A stretch of 64,000 nucleotides of DNA. Origin: Clostridia bacterium. GTDB lineage: Bacteria > Bacillota > Clostridia > Christensenellales > Aristaeellaceae. The notes beneath the pieces were generated by a model that was given only the letters and a program-made list of their open reading frames with translations, did no database searches and was not told where the DNA came from. The position numbers were made by a program, and so were the translations under genes. Shown here one piece after another: positions 16,048 through 23,771 of this stretch (its first letter is position 1; every line of letters starts with the position of its first letter). The stretch lies in the NCBI GenBank assembly GCA_017509255.1, contig JAFWQA010000007.1, positions 62,001-126,000 of the forward strand. The letters run 5' to 3'.

Positions 16048-16677
16048 ATGGAGATCTATCATCCCGAGGAAAAGGAAGTGCTGCGTGAAATGCGGCGCGT
16101 CCGCAGGTCGGACCGGATCCGCCGGCTGGCCTGGGGGCTGCTGATTTTCACAGTGCTCGCCGTCGCTGCGGGATGGTTCACCTTCAACCGGTATTTCACC
16201 CTGGCGGAGGTACGGGGCCCCGGCATGGAGGAGACCCTGTACAGCGGCGACCTGGTGCTGTGCAGACGCACCGCCGCCGAAGAAGCCCTGCGCCCCGGAG
16301 ACCTGGCCCTGTACAGCCATGGCGGGGCATGGCAGATCAAGCGCGTGATCGCCGCGGCGGGAGACCGTGTGGTCGTCAGCGGCGACGGCGAGGTCCGTGT
16401 GAACGGAACCGTCATTGAGGAAAGCTACGCAGCCGGAAACGCGCTGGACACGGGGATCCCGGCCCGCCGCATCAATCTGGACGCGGGTGAGATCTTCGTG
16501 CTGGGAGACGAACGCAGTCTGTCCGTGGACAGCCGAAGCGCCGAATTCGGCGTCGTCAGGGAGGAGGACGTGATCGGGACGGCGGAGTATGTACTCTGGC
16601 CGCTTTACCGCACACGCTCCCTGAAGCAGTCTGAGACTGCGGAACAGATGGCAACGGAAGGCGGGAGCACGCCGTGA
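16048..16677 (+). CDS. signal peptidase I-like protein with catalytic Ser replaced by Gly (pseudoenzyme)
   Basis: A 209-residue protein with one N-terminal membrane helix (about 27-45) and the full signal peptidase I order of motifs: box B reads VRGPGMEETL where active enzymes have G-x-S-M-x-P-T-L, so the nucleophile is G59 (codon GGC at 16222-16224). The general base Lys is kept (K98, QIKRVIAAAGD), as is LGDERSLSVDSRS. An intact paralogue lies at 21427. Streptococcal SipA is also a pilus-locus signal peptidase homologue without catalytic residues, and it is needed for pilus polymerisation, so a chaperone or scaffold role is likely (inference). ATG 16048 is chosen over GTG 16009 because GGAG lies 9 nt upstream and the earlier residues are low-complexity. 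Its stop overlaps the next gene (GTGA). Confidence 0.85.
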   Translation: MEIYHPEEKEVLREMRRVRRSDRIRRLAWGLLIFTVLAVAAGWFTFNRYFTLAEVRGPGMEETLYSGDLVLCRRTAAEEALRPGDLALYSHGGAWQIKRVIAAAGDRVVVSGDGEVRVNGTVIEESYAAGNALDTGIPARRINLDAGEIFVLGDERSLSVDSRSAEFGVVREEDVIGTAEYVLWPLYRTRSLKQSETAEQMATEGGSTP

Positions 16678-18179
16678 AGAAGCTTGCGATCACCGTTTTC
16701 CTTTTGCTGCTGATCACTGCCGCGGCCATCTGGCTCCTGTATCCGGTCTACAGCAGGGAGACCGCCGCTATGAATCAGGACCGGGCAGTCCGGTATTACC
16801 TGGACCGGGCAGCAGCCCTGCCGGCAGCGCGGGTGGGCAATACCCTTTCCAGGGCGGAAAGATACAATGCGGCGTTGACGGAGCTGACCGTAACGGACGT
16901 GTTTTCCGTTTCCGCGCCGGAAAGTGACCTGGAGGTCCCATTGCCGGAGGAAACGGCTGAGGCGACCCCCGTACCGACGGAAACCCCGATCCCGGAGCCG
17001 GACGTGGAGGTTTATCCGGATTACGGGACGGACGCGCCGGAAGCGGCGCTGACCCCGGAGCCGACCCTAACTCCCGGCCCGACGGAGATCCCGACGCAGA
17101 CCCCGGAACCGACGGAGACACCGACGCCCTTCCCGGAGTATCCGGATCAGACGGAAGACATCATCCTGCACACGCCGATCCCCACGGCGGAACGGCAGAC
17201 GCTTGTGCCGCAGGAGCTGAACCCGGAGACCCCCGCGCCTGCTGATCAGGCAACGGGCCCGGCGGAACTCCCCGATGTATCCGAGGAGCCTACGACAGCG
17301 CGGCCGGATCAGAAACCGGTGGATGCCGAGGGCGGCTCCGAAGGGATCCTGCTTCATCCGGAAGCCGGACCGGAGGGTGCTTCCGGCAGCAGCTATCCGC
17401 TGCCGGCCGTCCGGGATACGGAAGAGGAAGGGCAGGCAACGCCTGAACCGCCGAGAACGGAGATCCTGCGGTATCAGGATCAGCTGAAGGACGGCGGCTC
17501 CGTGATGGGCGTGCTGGAAATACCGAAGATCTCGGTGCGCCTGCCGTATTATCACGGAAGATCCGGGAGAAGCGCCAACACGGATACGGTCCATGTGGAG
17601 GGGACGAGCCTTCCTGTCGGAGGTCCCGGCCTGAGCGTGATCGCGGGCCCCGGCGAGCTGCCGGCTCCGGACGGATTCGCCCGGGACCTGAAGCTGACCG
17701 GCGCGCGGATGCTGGAGGACCTGGGTAAGCTGACGGGCGGTGACCTTTTCATCCTGCGGACGGAGGGACGCACCTTCGTGTACCGGGTGAGCCGGGTCTG
17801 GTCCGTCTCTCCCAACGCGCTGGCGGAGATCACCGCGGACGGGAACCGGGACCAGGTGATCCTGATGACGGCCCGGGAAAACCAGCGGCTGCTGGTCCGG
17901 GGCGAAAGGATCGAGATCCCGGGCGCGCAGAAGGCGCTGGACGCGGCGGACAGGACAGAGGTCCCGCCGGACTGGCAGAACATCCTGGTGCTGGGAGCGC
18001 CGGTGCTGCTGTTCGGACTGCTGGTGATGCTGGCGATCGAACTGATCCGGCGGAGAGCCTACCGGCTGCCGACGGAGAAAAAGAACAGGCCGAAAAAGGC
18101 CGCTGTTTCCGAACAGATCCCGCAGGAGGCGGAAGCTCCCGCGGAGCAGGAAACGGCAGAAAAAGAAGTAAAACGGTAA
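16674..18179 (+). CDS. catalytically dead class C sortase homologue with long Pro/Thr/Glu insert
   Basis: 501 residues. N-terminal helix (4-23) and helical segment with SRAERYNAALTEL, then an extended tract of about 200 residues rich in Pro, Thr and Glu (about 80-270), then a sortase core from GVLEIPKISVRLPYYHG and HVEGTSLPVGG. At the catalytic His position SGHRGLP has become AGPGELP (P326, codon 17649-17651); at the catalytic Cys, LMTCTPYG-INTHRLLVRG has become LMTARENQRLLVRG (A400, codon 17871-17873, with a short deletion). The Arg (R405) and the C-terminal helix (about 436-458) remain. So it cannot act as a transpeptidase. Possible roles: substrate holding, docking partner of the active sortase, or a wall-spanning tether. 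GTG start overlaps the pseudo-signal peptidase. Confidence 0.85.
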   Translation: MKKLAITVFLLLLITAAAIWLLYPVYSRETAAMNQDRAVRYYLDRAAALPAARVGNTLSRAERYNAALTELTVTDVFSVSAPESDLEVPLPEETAEATPVPTETPIPEPDVEVYPDYGTDAPEAALTPEPTLTPGPTEIPTQTPEPTETPTPFPEYPDQTEDIILHTPIPTAERQTLVPQELNPETPAPADQATGPAELPDVSEEPTTARPDQKPVDAEGGSEGILLHPEAGPEGASGSSYPLPAVRDTEEEGQATPEPPRTEILRYQDQLKDGGSVMGVLEIPKISVRLPYYHGRSGRSANTDTVHVEGTSLPVGGPGLSVIAGPGELPAPDGFARDLKLTGARMLEDLGKLTGGDLFILRTEGRTFVYRVSRVWSVSPNALAEITADGNRDQVILMTARENQRLLVRGERIEIPGAQKALDAADRTEVPPDWQNILVLGAPVLLFGLLVMLAIELIRRRAYRLPTEKKNRPKKAAVSEQIPQEAEAPAEQETAEKEVKR

Positions 18180-18204
18180 AACTAGACCGACGGAGGTTCC
18201 CGGA

Positions 18205-19119
18205 ATGAAGAGATGGACGGTGTGTCTGGCGATCCTGCTGGCGGGTCTCCTCTGCCTTTCTTTCGCGGCAGCGGAGGCACGGACGGGCAGGCTGGTCATC
18301 CGGATGGGCGAAAACACACTGCTGCCGGACCGTTCCGGGATCAACATCGCGCTGTACCGGATCGGTAAAACCGAGGGCAGCGACGTTGACTGGGTGATGG
18401 ACGACGCATTCAGTGACGCGGAGGTGCTGGAGGCCGGGGACAGCGAAGAGCTTGCAAGGGCCGCGGACCGGGTGGCGGACAAGATCCGGAAAAGCGGATA
18501 CCAGCCGATCGCGCAGGGGACGACAAACAGAAGCGGCAGACTGATTTTCGCCGGGCTGATCCCGGGAGTGTATTTCGGACAGATGACCGGCGGCCCGGAA
18601 ACGGTAAAGATCAGCATGCAGCATTTTATTGTGACCGTACCGGGGCTCAAGAGCGGGACGGTAAAGTATGAGGTGGAGCTGATTCCCAAATACTCGGTGG
18701 AAGCTACGCCGACCCCGACCCCGACGCCGACCCCGACACCCACTCCCACACCGACCCCGACGCCCACTCCCACACCGACGCCCACTCCCACACCGACGCC
18801 GACGCCCACTCAGACAGGGCCGACCGCAAAACCCACCCCGGCGCCCTACAGGCTGACCATATACTATATCTACTACACCGGGGAAACCGCCGCGCCGACA
18901 CACAGATCACCCCACTGGGCCGGGGAAAAATATGACGTGATGTCTCCGGTTATCCCCGGATACAAGGCGGATATCCTGGAGGTCAAGGGGACGATGCCCG
19001 GGCACGACATGGAATACATCGTCATTTACGTGCCGGAACAGATGAAGCTGATCGATGAAACGCCGGCTCCGCCGGACCTGGGCGGGATCCAGATGCACGT
19101 GGGAGTCTGCTACGAATAA
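18205..19119 (+). CDS. SpaA-like / (TP)n / MucBP-like secreted protein without anchor
   Basis: 304 residues. Signal peptide (1-23), then a SpaA/Cna-B-like module (about 28-165; INIALYRIGK and NRSGRLIFAGLIPGVYF), a Thr-Pro dipeptide linker (about 168-205), and a beta module (YRLTIYYIYYTGE, then GYKADILEVKG and VIYVPE; about 210-275) resembling MucBP repeats that bind mucin glycans. It lacks an LPXTG and a C-terminal helix and ends in a free Cys (VGVCYE). RBS GACGGAGG. It lies between the dead sortase and a peptide-binding protein in one operon. An ancillary or tip subunit is plausible, but the lack of a sorting signal argues against normal polymerisation. Confidence 0.7.
   Translation: MKRWTVCLAILLAGLLCLSFAAAEARTGRLVIRMGENTLLPDRSGINIALYRIGKTEGSDVDWVMDDAFSDAEVLEAGDSEELARAADRVADKIRKSGYQPIAQGTTNRSGRLIFAGLIPGVYFGQMTGGPETVKISMQHFIVTVPGLKSGTVKYEVELIPKYSVEATPTPTPTPTPTPTPTPTPTPTPTPTPTPTPTPTPTQTGPTAKPTPAPYRLTIYYIYYTGETAAPTHRSPHWAGEKYDVMSPVIPGYKADILEVKGTMPGHDMEYIVIYVPEQMKLIDETPAPPDLGGIQMHVGVCYE
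18707..18812 (+). repeat. Thr-Pro coding microsatellite
   Basis: Hexanucleotide-like ACCCCG/ACGCCG/ACACCC units encode alternating Thr-Pro, a stiff linker between two folded domains. Length could vary by slippage in 6-nt steps without a frameshift. Confidence 0.85.
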
Positions 19120-19163
19120 AACCGGTTTTGACCGGATGCTGTCGAAAGGACCGAAGACCGAGA

Positions 19164-21044
19164 ATGAAGAGAGGGATTGCCCTGCTGCTCGTACTGCTGC
19201 TTTTCGCGGGACAGTGCGCGGCGGCGGGAGCGGAAGAGGCCGTGCTGCGCGTGGGAAACCCGACGCCGATGGACGGGAAGTTCTTTACCGGCTGCTGGGG
19301 CAACGCGACCAGCGACATCGACGTGAGGGCGCTGGTACACGGATACCGCTTGTTTGTCTGGAGCGGGGATCTCAGGATGTTCCGGCAGAACCCGGCGGCA
19401 GTGCGCGCGATGGCCACGGCGGAGGATGAGGAGGGGAACCGCTGCTATATGATCATCCTGCACGATGATCTGAAGTACAGCGACGGGACGCCGATCACCG
19501 CCTGGGACTACGCCTTCTCCGTTCTCTTCCAGGGTTCACCCCTGCTGGAGGAGCTGGGCGCCCGGCCTATGGACCTGGAATATCTGGAGGGATATGAGGA
19601 ATACGCGGGGGGAGAAGCGTCCTGCCTGAGGGGACTGAAGGTCACGGGGCCGTACAGCCTGAGCTTTACGGTCCGGAAGGAAGCCCTGCCCTATTTCTTC
19701 GAGCTGTACCGCCTGGCCTTTGTGCCGTATCCCATCCATGAGATCGCACCCGGCTGCCGGGTATACGACGACGGGGACGGATGCTACATCGACAACGACA
19801 ACCGGGAACTGGAGGAGAAGCTGTTTACGGCTGAGCTGCTGAAGGCAACGGTCATGGACCCGGAGGAAGGCTATCTGGCGTATCCGACTGTGGGCAGCGG
19901 GCCCTACCGCCTGACCGGGTGGGACGGGAAAACCTGCCGGTTTGAGATCAATCCCTACTTCAAAGGGGATGAGGACGGCAATAAGCCGACCATCCCGAAG
20001 CTGGAATACACGCTGGCAGAGAACGAGACGATGACGGACCTGCTGGCAGCCGGGGAATTCGGGCTGTTGAACAAGGTGACAAGGAAGGACACGATCGAAA
20101 AGGGACTGGAGGTGTGCGCCGGAGGGCAGTTTGCTTCCGTCGACTATCCGAGAATCGGCCTGACCTTTATCGTCTTTACCCCGGACAGTCCCGCCCTGCA
20201 GCAGCAGAAGGTGCGCCAGGCGGTTGCTTACTGCCTGGACAAGGAGAAGACTGTCAGCGAGTACGTGGGGGACTACGGGCAGCCGATGGACATCATGGCG
20301 GGCATCGGCCAGTGGATGTATCAGCTGGTGAACGGCACGCTGGACTATCCGGAGGAGGAGCTGCCGGAGCTGGCGGGACTGAACCTGGACGGAGTGAAAA
20401 AGTATCCCCTGAATATTCCGGAAGCGAACCGTCTGCTGGAGGAAGCCGGCTGGACGCTGAACCGGGAGGGCGGGGAGTTCCGCCCGGGAGAGGATGACGC
20501 GCGCTGCCGGGAGACCGGCGGGGAGCTTGTGCCGCTGGAGCTGGTCTGCGCGTATCCGGAGACGAACATCACCGCAGGCTCACTGGAAAGGCTGTTCGCG
20601 CCGAACCTGGCGCAGGCGGGGATCCGGCTTTCCCTGGTCGCCATGGACATGAAGACGCTGCTGAAGGCCTACAACGACCGGGAGCTGGAAGGCATCGACA
20701 TGTTCTATCTGGGAGACGACTTCAATGTGGAGTTTGACCCGAAGCTGTTCTTCCTGCACAGGGAGGAAGAAGCGCCGGAGGAGGACGACCTGGCCTGTAC
20801 CCACGACCGGATGTATGAGCTGGCGGACAGTATGGCGCGGACGGAGCCCTGGGATATCGCGGGCTTTATCAGAAAGTGGACTGTATTCCAGGAGGAGCTG
20901 AGCGAAAGACTGCCGCTGATCCCTGTATACTCCAACTTTTACTATGACTTCTACGCGGCCGGGCTGAAGAATTACAGGATTCTGCCGAAGGTCACCTGGG
21001 GAGAGGCGCTCACGGGCGGAAGCCTGAGTACTCCGCAGCAATAA
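19164..21044 (+). CDS. family 5 extracellular solute-binding protein (peptide-binding type), orphan
   Basis: 626 residues with a signal peptide (MKRGIALLLVLLLFAGQCAA). The mature part has the SBP_bac_5 course: LKYSDGTPITAWDYAFSVLF, YLAYPTVGSGPYRLTGW, QKVRQAVAYCLDKEK and LNIPEANRLLEEAGW. Such proteins normally bring oligopeptides to an ABC transporter, but no permease or ATPase is nearby, and the gene sits inside the pilus-like operon. The Cys at the signal end is not in a canonical lipobox. ATG 19164 is preferred over TTG 19128, whose extra residues are polar and Cys-rich. It may sense or bind peptides or wall fragments for the fibre machine (inference). Confidence 0.82.
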   Translation: MKRGIALLLVLLLFAGQCAAAGAEEAVLRVGNPTPMDGKFFTGCWGNATSDIDVRALVHGYRLFVWSGDLRMFRQNPAAVRAMATAEDEEGNRCYMIILHDDLKYSDGTPITAWDYAFSVLFQGSPLLEELGARPMDLEYLEGYEEYAGGEASCLRGLKVTGPYSLSFTVRKEALPYFFELYRLAFVPYPIHEIAPGCRVYDDGDGCYIDNDNRELEEKLFTAELLKATVMDPEEGYLAYPTVGSGPYRLTGWDGKTCRFEINPYFKGDEDGNKPTIPKLEYTLAENETMTDLLAAGEFGLLNKVTRKDTIEKGLEVCAGGQFASVDYPRIGLTFIVFTPDSPALQQQKVRQAVAYCLDKEKTVSEYVGDYGQPMDIMAGIGQWMYQLVNGTLDYPEEELPELAGLNLDGVKKYPLNIPEANRLLEEAGWTLNREGGEFRPGEDDARCRETGGELVPLELVCAYPETNITAGSLERLFAPNLAQAGIRLSLVAMDMKTLLKAYNDRELEGIDMFYLGDDFNVEFDPKLFFLHREEEAPEEDDLACTHDRMYELADSMARTEPWDIAGFIRKWTVFQEELSERLPLIPVYSNFYYDFYAAGLKNYRILPKVTWGEALTGGSLSTPQQ

Positions 21045-21096
21045 AACGGCGGGACGGAAACGGCAATTCCGCCGGAAACAGGAACGGAGGACGAAA

Positions 21097-21423
21097 GTGG
21101 CCAAGAACAAGCTGAAGGATTTCAACCGCTTTGAGCTTCTGGAGCTGATCTACACCCTGAGGAAAGAGAACCAGGAGCTGACGCAGAAATGCGAGGCGCT
21201 GAGCACCCGGGTGGAGGAGATCCGGGCGGAGTACGAGCGGCACATTGAAGAAATGCGCATGCAGGGAGCCGCCAAGGATCTGCAGATCCGGATGAAGAAG
21301 ATCGAGGAGCAGCTGCAGCTGCTGCAGAAGCTGACTTCGCTGGAGAACGAGATCCCGGAAACGGGAGAGGACAGCGGAGAAAAGCCTGCGGACAGCGGAG
21401 CGGCAGGGAAGGACGGGAAGTAA
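21097..21423 (+). CDS. small coiled-coil protein of surface operon
   Basis: 108 residues from GTG 21097 (RBS GGAGG 8 nt upstream). No signal peptide. FNRFELLELIYTLRKENQEL opens a continuous heptad pattern to about residue 85 (RMKKIEEQLQLLQKL), followed by a charged disordered tail. It ends 3 nt before the signal peptidase gene. Short cytoplasmic coiled-coil proteins are often seen next to signal peptidases and Cna-B protein genes in Clostridia, but I know of no function. Possibly an adaptor at the cytoplasmic face of the assembly site. Confidence 0.7.
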   Translation: MAKNKLKDFNRFELLELIYTLRKENQELTQKCEALSTRVEEIRAEYERHIEEMRMQGAAKDLQIRMKKIEEQLQLLQKLTSLENEIPETGEDSGEKPADSGAAGKDGK

Positions 21424-21426
21424 CCG

Positions 21427-22020
21427 ATGGCGGGAAAACCCAAAGAGATCCCTGATTTCGGGCTTTCCGAGATCGAGGTGGAAATGACCCGGGTCCGGAG
21501 CAAGGGCCGGTACAGGCAGGCTCTGAAAGGGACCCTGGGGACCGTGGTGGTCGTGGCGGCCCTGGCCGTGCTGACCGCGACGCTGTTTCTGCCCGTGCTG
21601 CGGATCACAGGCACGTCCATGCAGCCCGGCATCCAGCCGGGGGACATCATCGTGGGGTACCGCACCCATGATTTTAAGATAGGCGATATCTGCTCGTTTT
21701 ACTTCAACAACAAGCTGATCCTGAAACGGGTGATCGCCACAGGCGGAGACAGGGTGGAGATCGACGAAACCGGGCATGTTTCCGTGAACGGGGTGACGCT
21801 GGAGGAATCCGCGTACATCTCCGAATACGCCCTGGGAGAGTGCGATCTCGAGTTCCCCTTCGAGGTACCGCTGAATCAGTACTTCGTGCTGGGGGACAAC
21901 CGGAACAACTCCGTGGACAGCCGGTATACCAATTTCGGATGCATTTCAGGAGAGGAGATGGTGGGCAAGATCCTTTTCCGAGTCTGGCCGCTCAACGGCC
22001 TGACCTGGTACGGGTTCTGA
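21427..22020 (+). CDS. lepB: signal peptidase I (active-site intact)
   Basis: 197 residues with one membrane helix (about 36-57). The catalytic dyad is present: S64 in TGTSMQPGIQPGD and K100 in LILKRVIATGGDRVEI. The box LGDNRNNSVDSRYTNFG closes the active site. The enzyme cuts signal peptides from exported preproteins at the outer face of the membrane. Its location directly before the pilin gene and in the same run as the other surface genes suggests a dedicated pilin-processing enzyme, paired with the inactive homologue at 16048. Confidence 0.93.
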   Translation: MAGKPKEIPDFGLSEIEVEMTRVRSKGRYRQALKGTLGTVVVVAALAVLTATLFLPVLRITGTSMQPGIQPGDIIVGYRTHDFKIGDICSFYFNNKLILKRVIATGGDRVEIDETGHVSVNGVTLEESAYISEYALGECDLEFPFEVPLNQYFVLGDNRNNSVDSRYTNFGCISGEEMVGKILFRVWPLNGLTWYGF

Positions 22021-22075
22021 GGAAAAGGGGCACGGACAAAGGTGGTTATTTCTGTCGGAACCCGGGGAAAGACCG

Positions 22076-22104
22076 TTGACAGAACAGAGTTGGACAGTTA
22101 TATT
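22076..22104 (+). promoter_or_regulatory. consensus sigma-A promoter of the major pilin gene
   Basis: TTGACA (22076-22081), 17-nt spacer, TATATT (22099-22104). It matches consensus better than any other promoter in the window and gives the pilin its own transcript with a leader of about 160 nt, which fits the high demand for a major subunit. Confidence 0.75.
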
Positions 22105-22136
22105 CGTACATGTACGGACAGTGTCCGGATGTACGG
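22105..22136. promoter_or_regulatory. nested palindromes just downstream of pilin promoter
   Basis: CGTACATGTACG (22105-22116) is a perfect palindrome and is followed directly by GGACAGTGTCC (22117-22127); the GTAC core recurs at 22132-22135. They cover the expected transcription start, so they could be an operator or a 5' mRNA hairpin. Confidence 0.45.
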
Positions 22137-22272
22137 GAGACCAAAGGGGTCTCGTCAGCCGGGCCCCGCTGATCCGGGGCTGAAAAAAACCGATTTTGAA
22201 ATGAAAAAAGATGAATCCGCTTTCCGGAAAGGAGAGCACCGAAAAACAATCCAAAGAAAGGAAGGTAACCCC

Positions 22273-23604
22273 ATGAAGAAGATACTTTCTCTGATCCTGG
22301 CGCTGGCTCTGGTCAGCATCTGCGCCGCGGCTTTCGCGGCCGACCTTGACGACGGTTCGATCCAGATCACTCCCCCTGCCGGCCTTCCGGAGGACGCAGC
22401 GAATACCTATCTGATCTACAAGGTGTTCGACGCCACCTCCAGCGGCGCCGGCATCAGCTACAAGCTGGTAGAAGGAAAAACAACCGCGCCGACAGGCTTC
22501 AGCGTGGACAGCGCCGGAAACGTGACGACTGAACTGACCGCGCTGGACGCCGACACGATCGCCGCCATCGCCGCCTATGTGGCGGACGATGAACCGGTCG
22601 CGACCGCGACATCCACGGGTTCAGCCGCTGCCCTGGCTGAAGGCCTGGGAGCCGGCTACTACTACATCACCACCTCCACCGGCTCGATCGTGACCATCGA
22701 CAGCACGCATCCCGCCGCGGATGTGGAGGACAAGAACAGCCCGCCCACCATTGAAAAGAAAATCAGCGCCGCGAGCAGCGCGGACGCAGACGGGCTGAAA
22801 GCCCAGGCGCAAGCCGGCTCCGACGTGGAATACACGGTAAAGATCGTTGTGGGCAAGGGCGCGATCGGCTATAAGTTCCACGACAAGATGGACAGCACCC
22901 TGGAGTACAACGGGGATATGACGATCACAGGCATTGACGCGAGCAAGTACACGATCCAGGCGGCGCCCGACGATGGCGACACCGTGACCGTGGCCTTTGC
23001 CGACGGCCTGGAGAAAGACACAGAAATCACCCTGACCTACAGCGCCAAGGTGGTGAGCGATACCCTGCAGACCACTCCCGCCAAGAACAGCGCCACGATC
23101 AGCTACGGCAAAGACAGCTCCTATACTTCCGAAGAACAGGAGACCGAGGTTTATAACGCCAAGATGAGCGTGACGAAGCTGGACGGAGGAAGCCAGCCGC
23201 TGGCCGACGCCGGCTTTGTCATCAAGAACGCGGCCGGGAAGTATTACAAGAACGAAAGCGGAGTCGTGTCCTGGGTGGACGACGTCGCTCAGGCGACTGA
23301 GAATTTTTCCGCCGCGGACGGCGCCGTGCCTGCCTTCACGGGACTGGCTGCCGGCACCTATACGCTGGTGGAAAAAACCGTGCCGGACGGCTTCAACACC
23401 GCGGCAGACCAGACCTTCACTGTGGCGGAGCATGATTACTCAACCCTGAATCTGGAACAGACCGCGGAAGTTATCAACAACGCCGGCACCGAGCTGCCCA
23501 GCACGGGCGGCATCGGCACCACGATCCTGTACGTCGTGGGCGGCCTGCTGATCGTCGGCGCGGCTGTGATCCTGATCGCGCGGAGAAAGGCTGAATCCAA
23601 GTAA
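22273..23604 (+). CDS. major pilin subunit, LPSTG-anchored (SpaA/Cna-B type)
   Basis: 443 residues. Signal peptide MKKILSLILALALVSICAA; mature start near ADLDDGS. An N-terminal domain (NTYLIYKVFDATSS to about 150) is followed by a D2-type fimbrial isopeptide domain opened by VEDKNSPPTIEKKIS, where K154 is a good candidate for the sortase-linked pilin lysine. The C-terminal SpaA module has KLDGGSQPLADAGFVIKN and an E-box YTLVEKTVPDGF. LPSTG at 408-412, membrane helix and RRKAESK complete the sorting signal. ATG 22273 follows AAAGGAAGG. Own promoter and strong terminator. Polymerised by the sortase at 11699 (inference from matching LPSTGG-x-GT signals in both anchored proteins). Confidence 0.92.
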   Translation: MKKILSLILALALVSICAAAFAADLDDGSIQITPPAGLPEDAANTYLIYKVFDATSSGAGISYKLVEGKTTAPTGFSVDSAGNVTTELTALDADTIAAIAAYVADDEPVATATSTGSAAALAEGLGAGYYYITTSTGSIVTIDSTHPAADVEDKNSPPTIEKKISAASSADADGLKAQAQAGSDVEYTVKIVVGKGAIGYKFHDKMDSTLEYNGDMTITGIDASKYTIQAAPDDGDTVTVAFADGLEKDTEITLTYSAKVVSDTLQTTPAKNSATISYGKDSSYTSEEQETEVYNAKMSVTKLDGGSQPLADAGFVIKNAAGKYYKNESGVVSWVDDVAQATENFSAADGAVPAFTGLAAGTYTLVEKTVPDGFNTAADQTFTVAEHDYSTLNLEQTAEVINNAGTELPSTGGIGTTILYVVGGLLIVGAAVILIARRKAESK

Positions 23605-23632
23605 GCCGATCCCTGAAAAGCCATGAACATGA

Positions 23633-23670
23633 AGCCCCTGAAGGCCGGCAGCGGTCTTCAGGGGCTTTTT
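23633..23670 (+). terminator. rho-independent terminator of pilin transcript
   Basis: Eleven-bp perfect stem AGCCCCTGAAG / CTTCAGGGGCT with a 12-nt loop, then TTTTT. Ends the surface locus. Confidence 0.9.
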
Positions 23671-23718
23671 CAAGGGCGTCCGGGGCCTTTCCGGGGCTGT
23701 ATTCTTTCCGTACAGCCC

Positions 23719-23748
23719 TTGACAGAAGCAGGGAAAAATGAGTATTTT
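23719..23748 (+). promoter_or_regulatory. sigma-A promoter of pheA
   Basis: TTGACA (23719-23724), 18-nt spacer, TATTTT (23743-23748), 23 nt before the pheA start; the leader is very short, leaving no room for attenuation. Confidence 0.65.
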
Positions 23749-23771
23749 TTACTGACAGGGAGGGAACGGGC

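Noticed and set aside
16674..18179. Frameshift or sequencing error explaining the loss of sortase His and Cys
   Set aside because: The frame is intact on both sides of each changed residue, the substitutions are independent and 220 nt apart, and membrane helices and Arg are preserved. A clean replacement is more likely.
17067..18903. Minus-strand frames with G-V-G-V repeats
   Set aside because: Antisense of the Thr-Pro microsatellite and dead sortase gene.
22138..22190. Terminator before the pilin gene
   Set aside because: The GC hairpin near 22157-22183 is followed by A, not T, on the plus strand.
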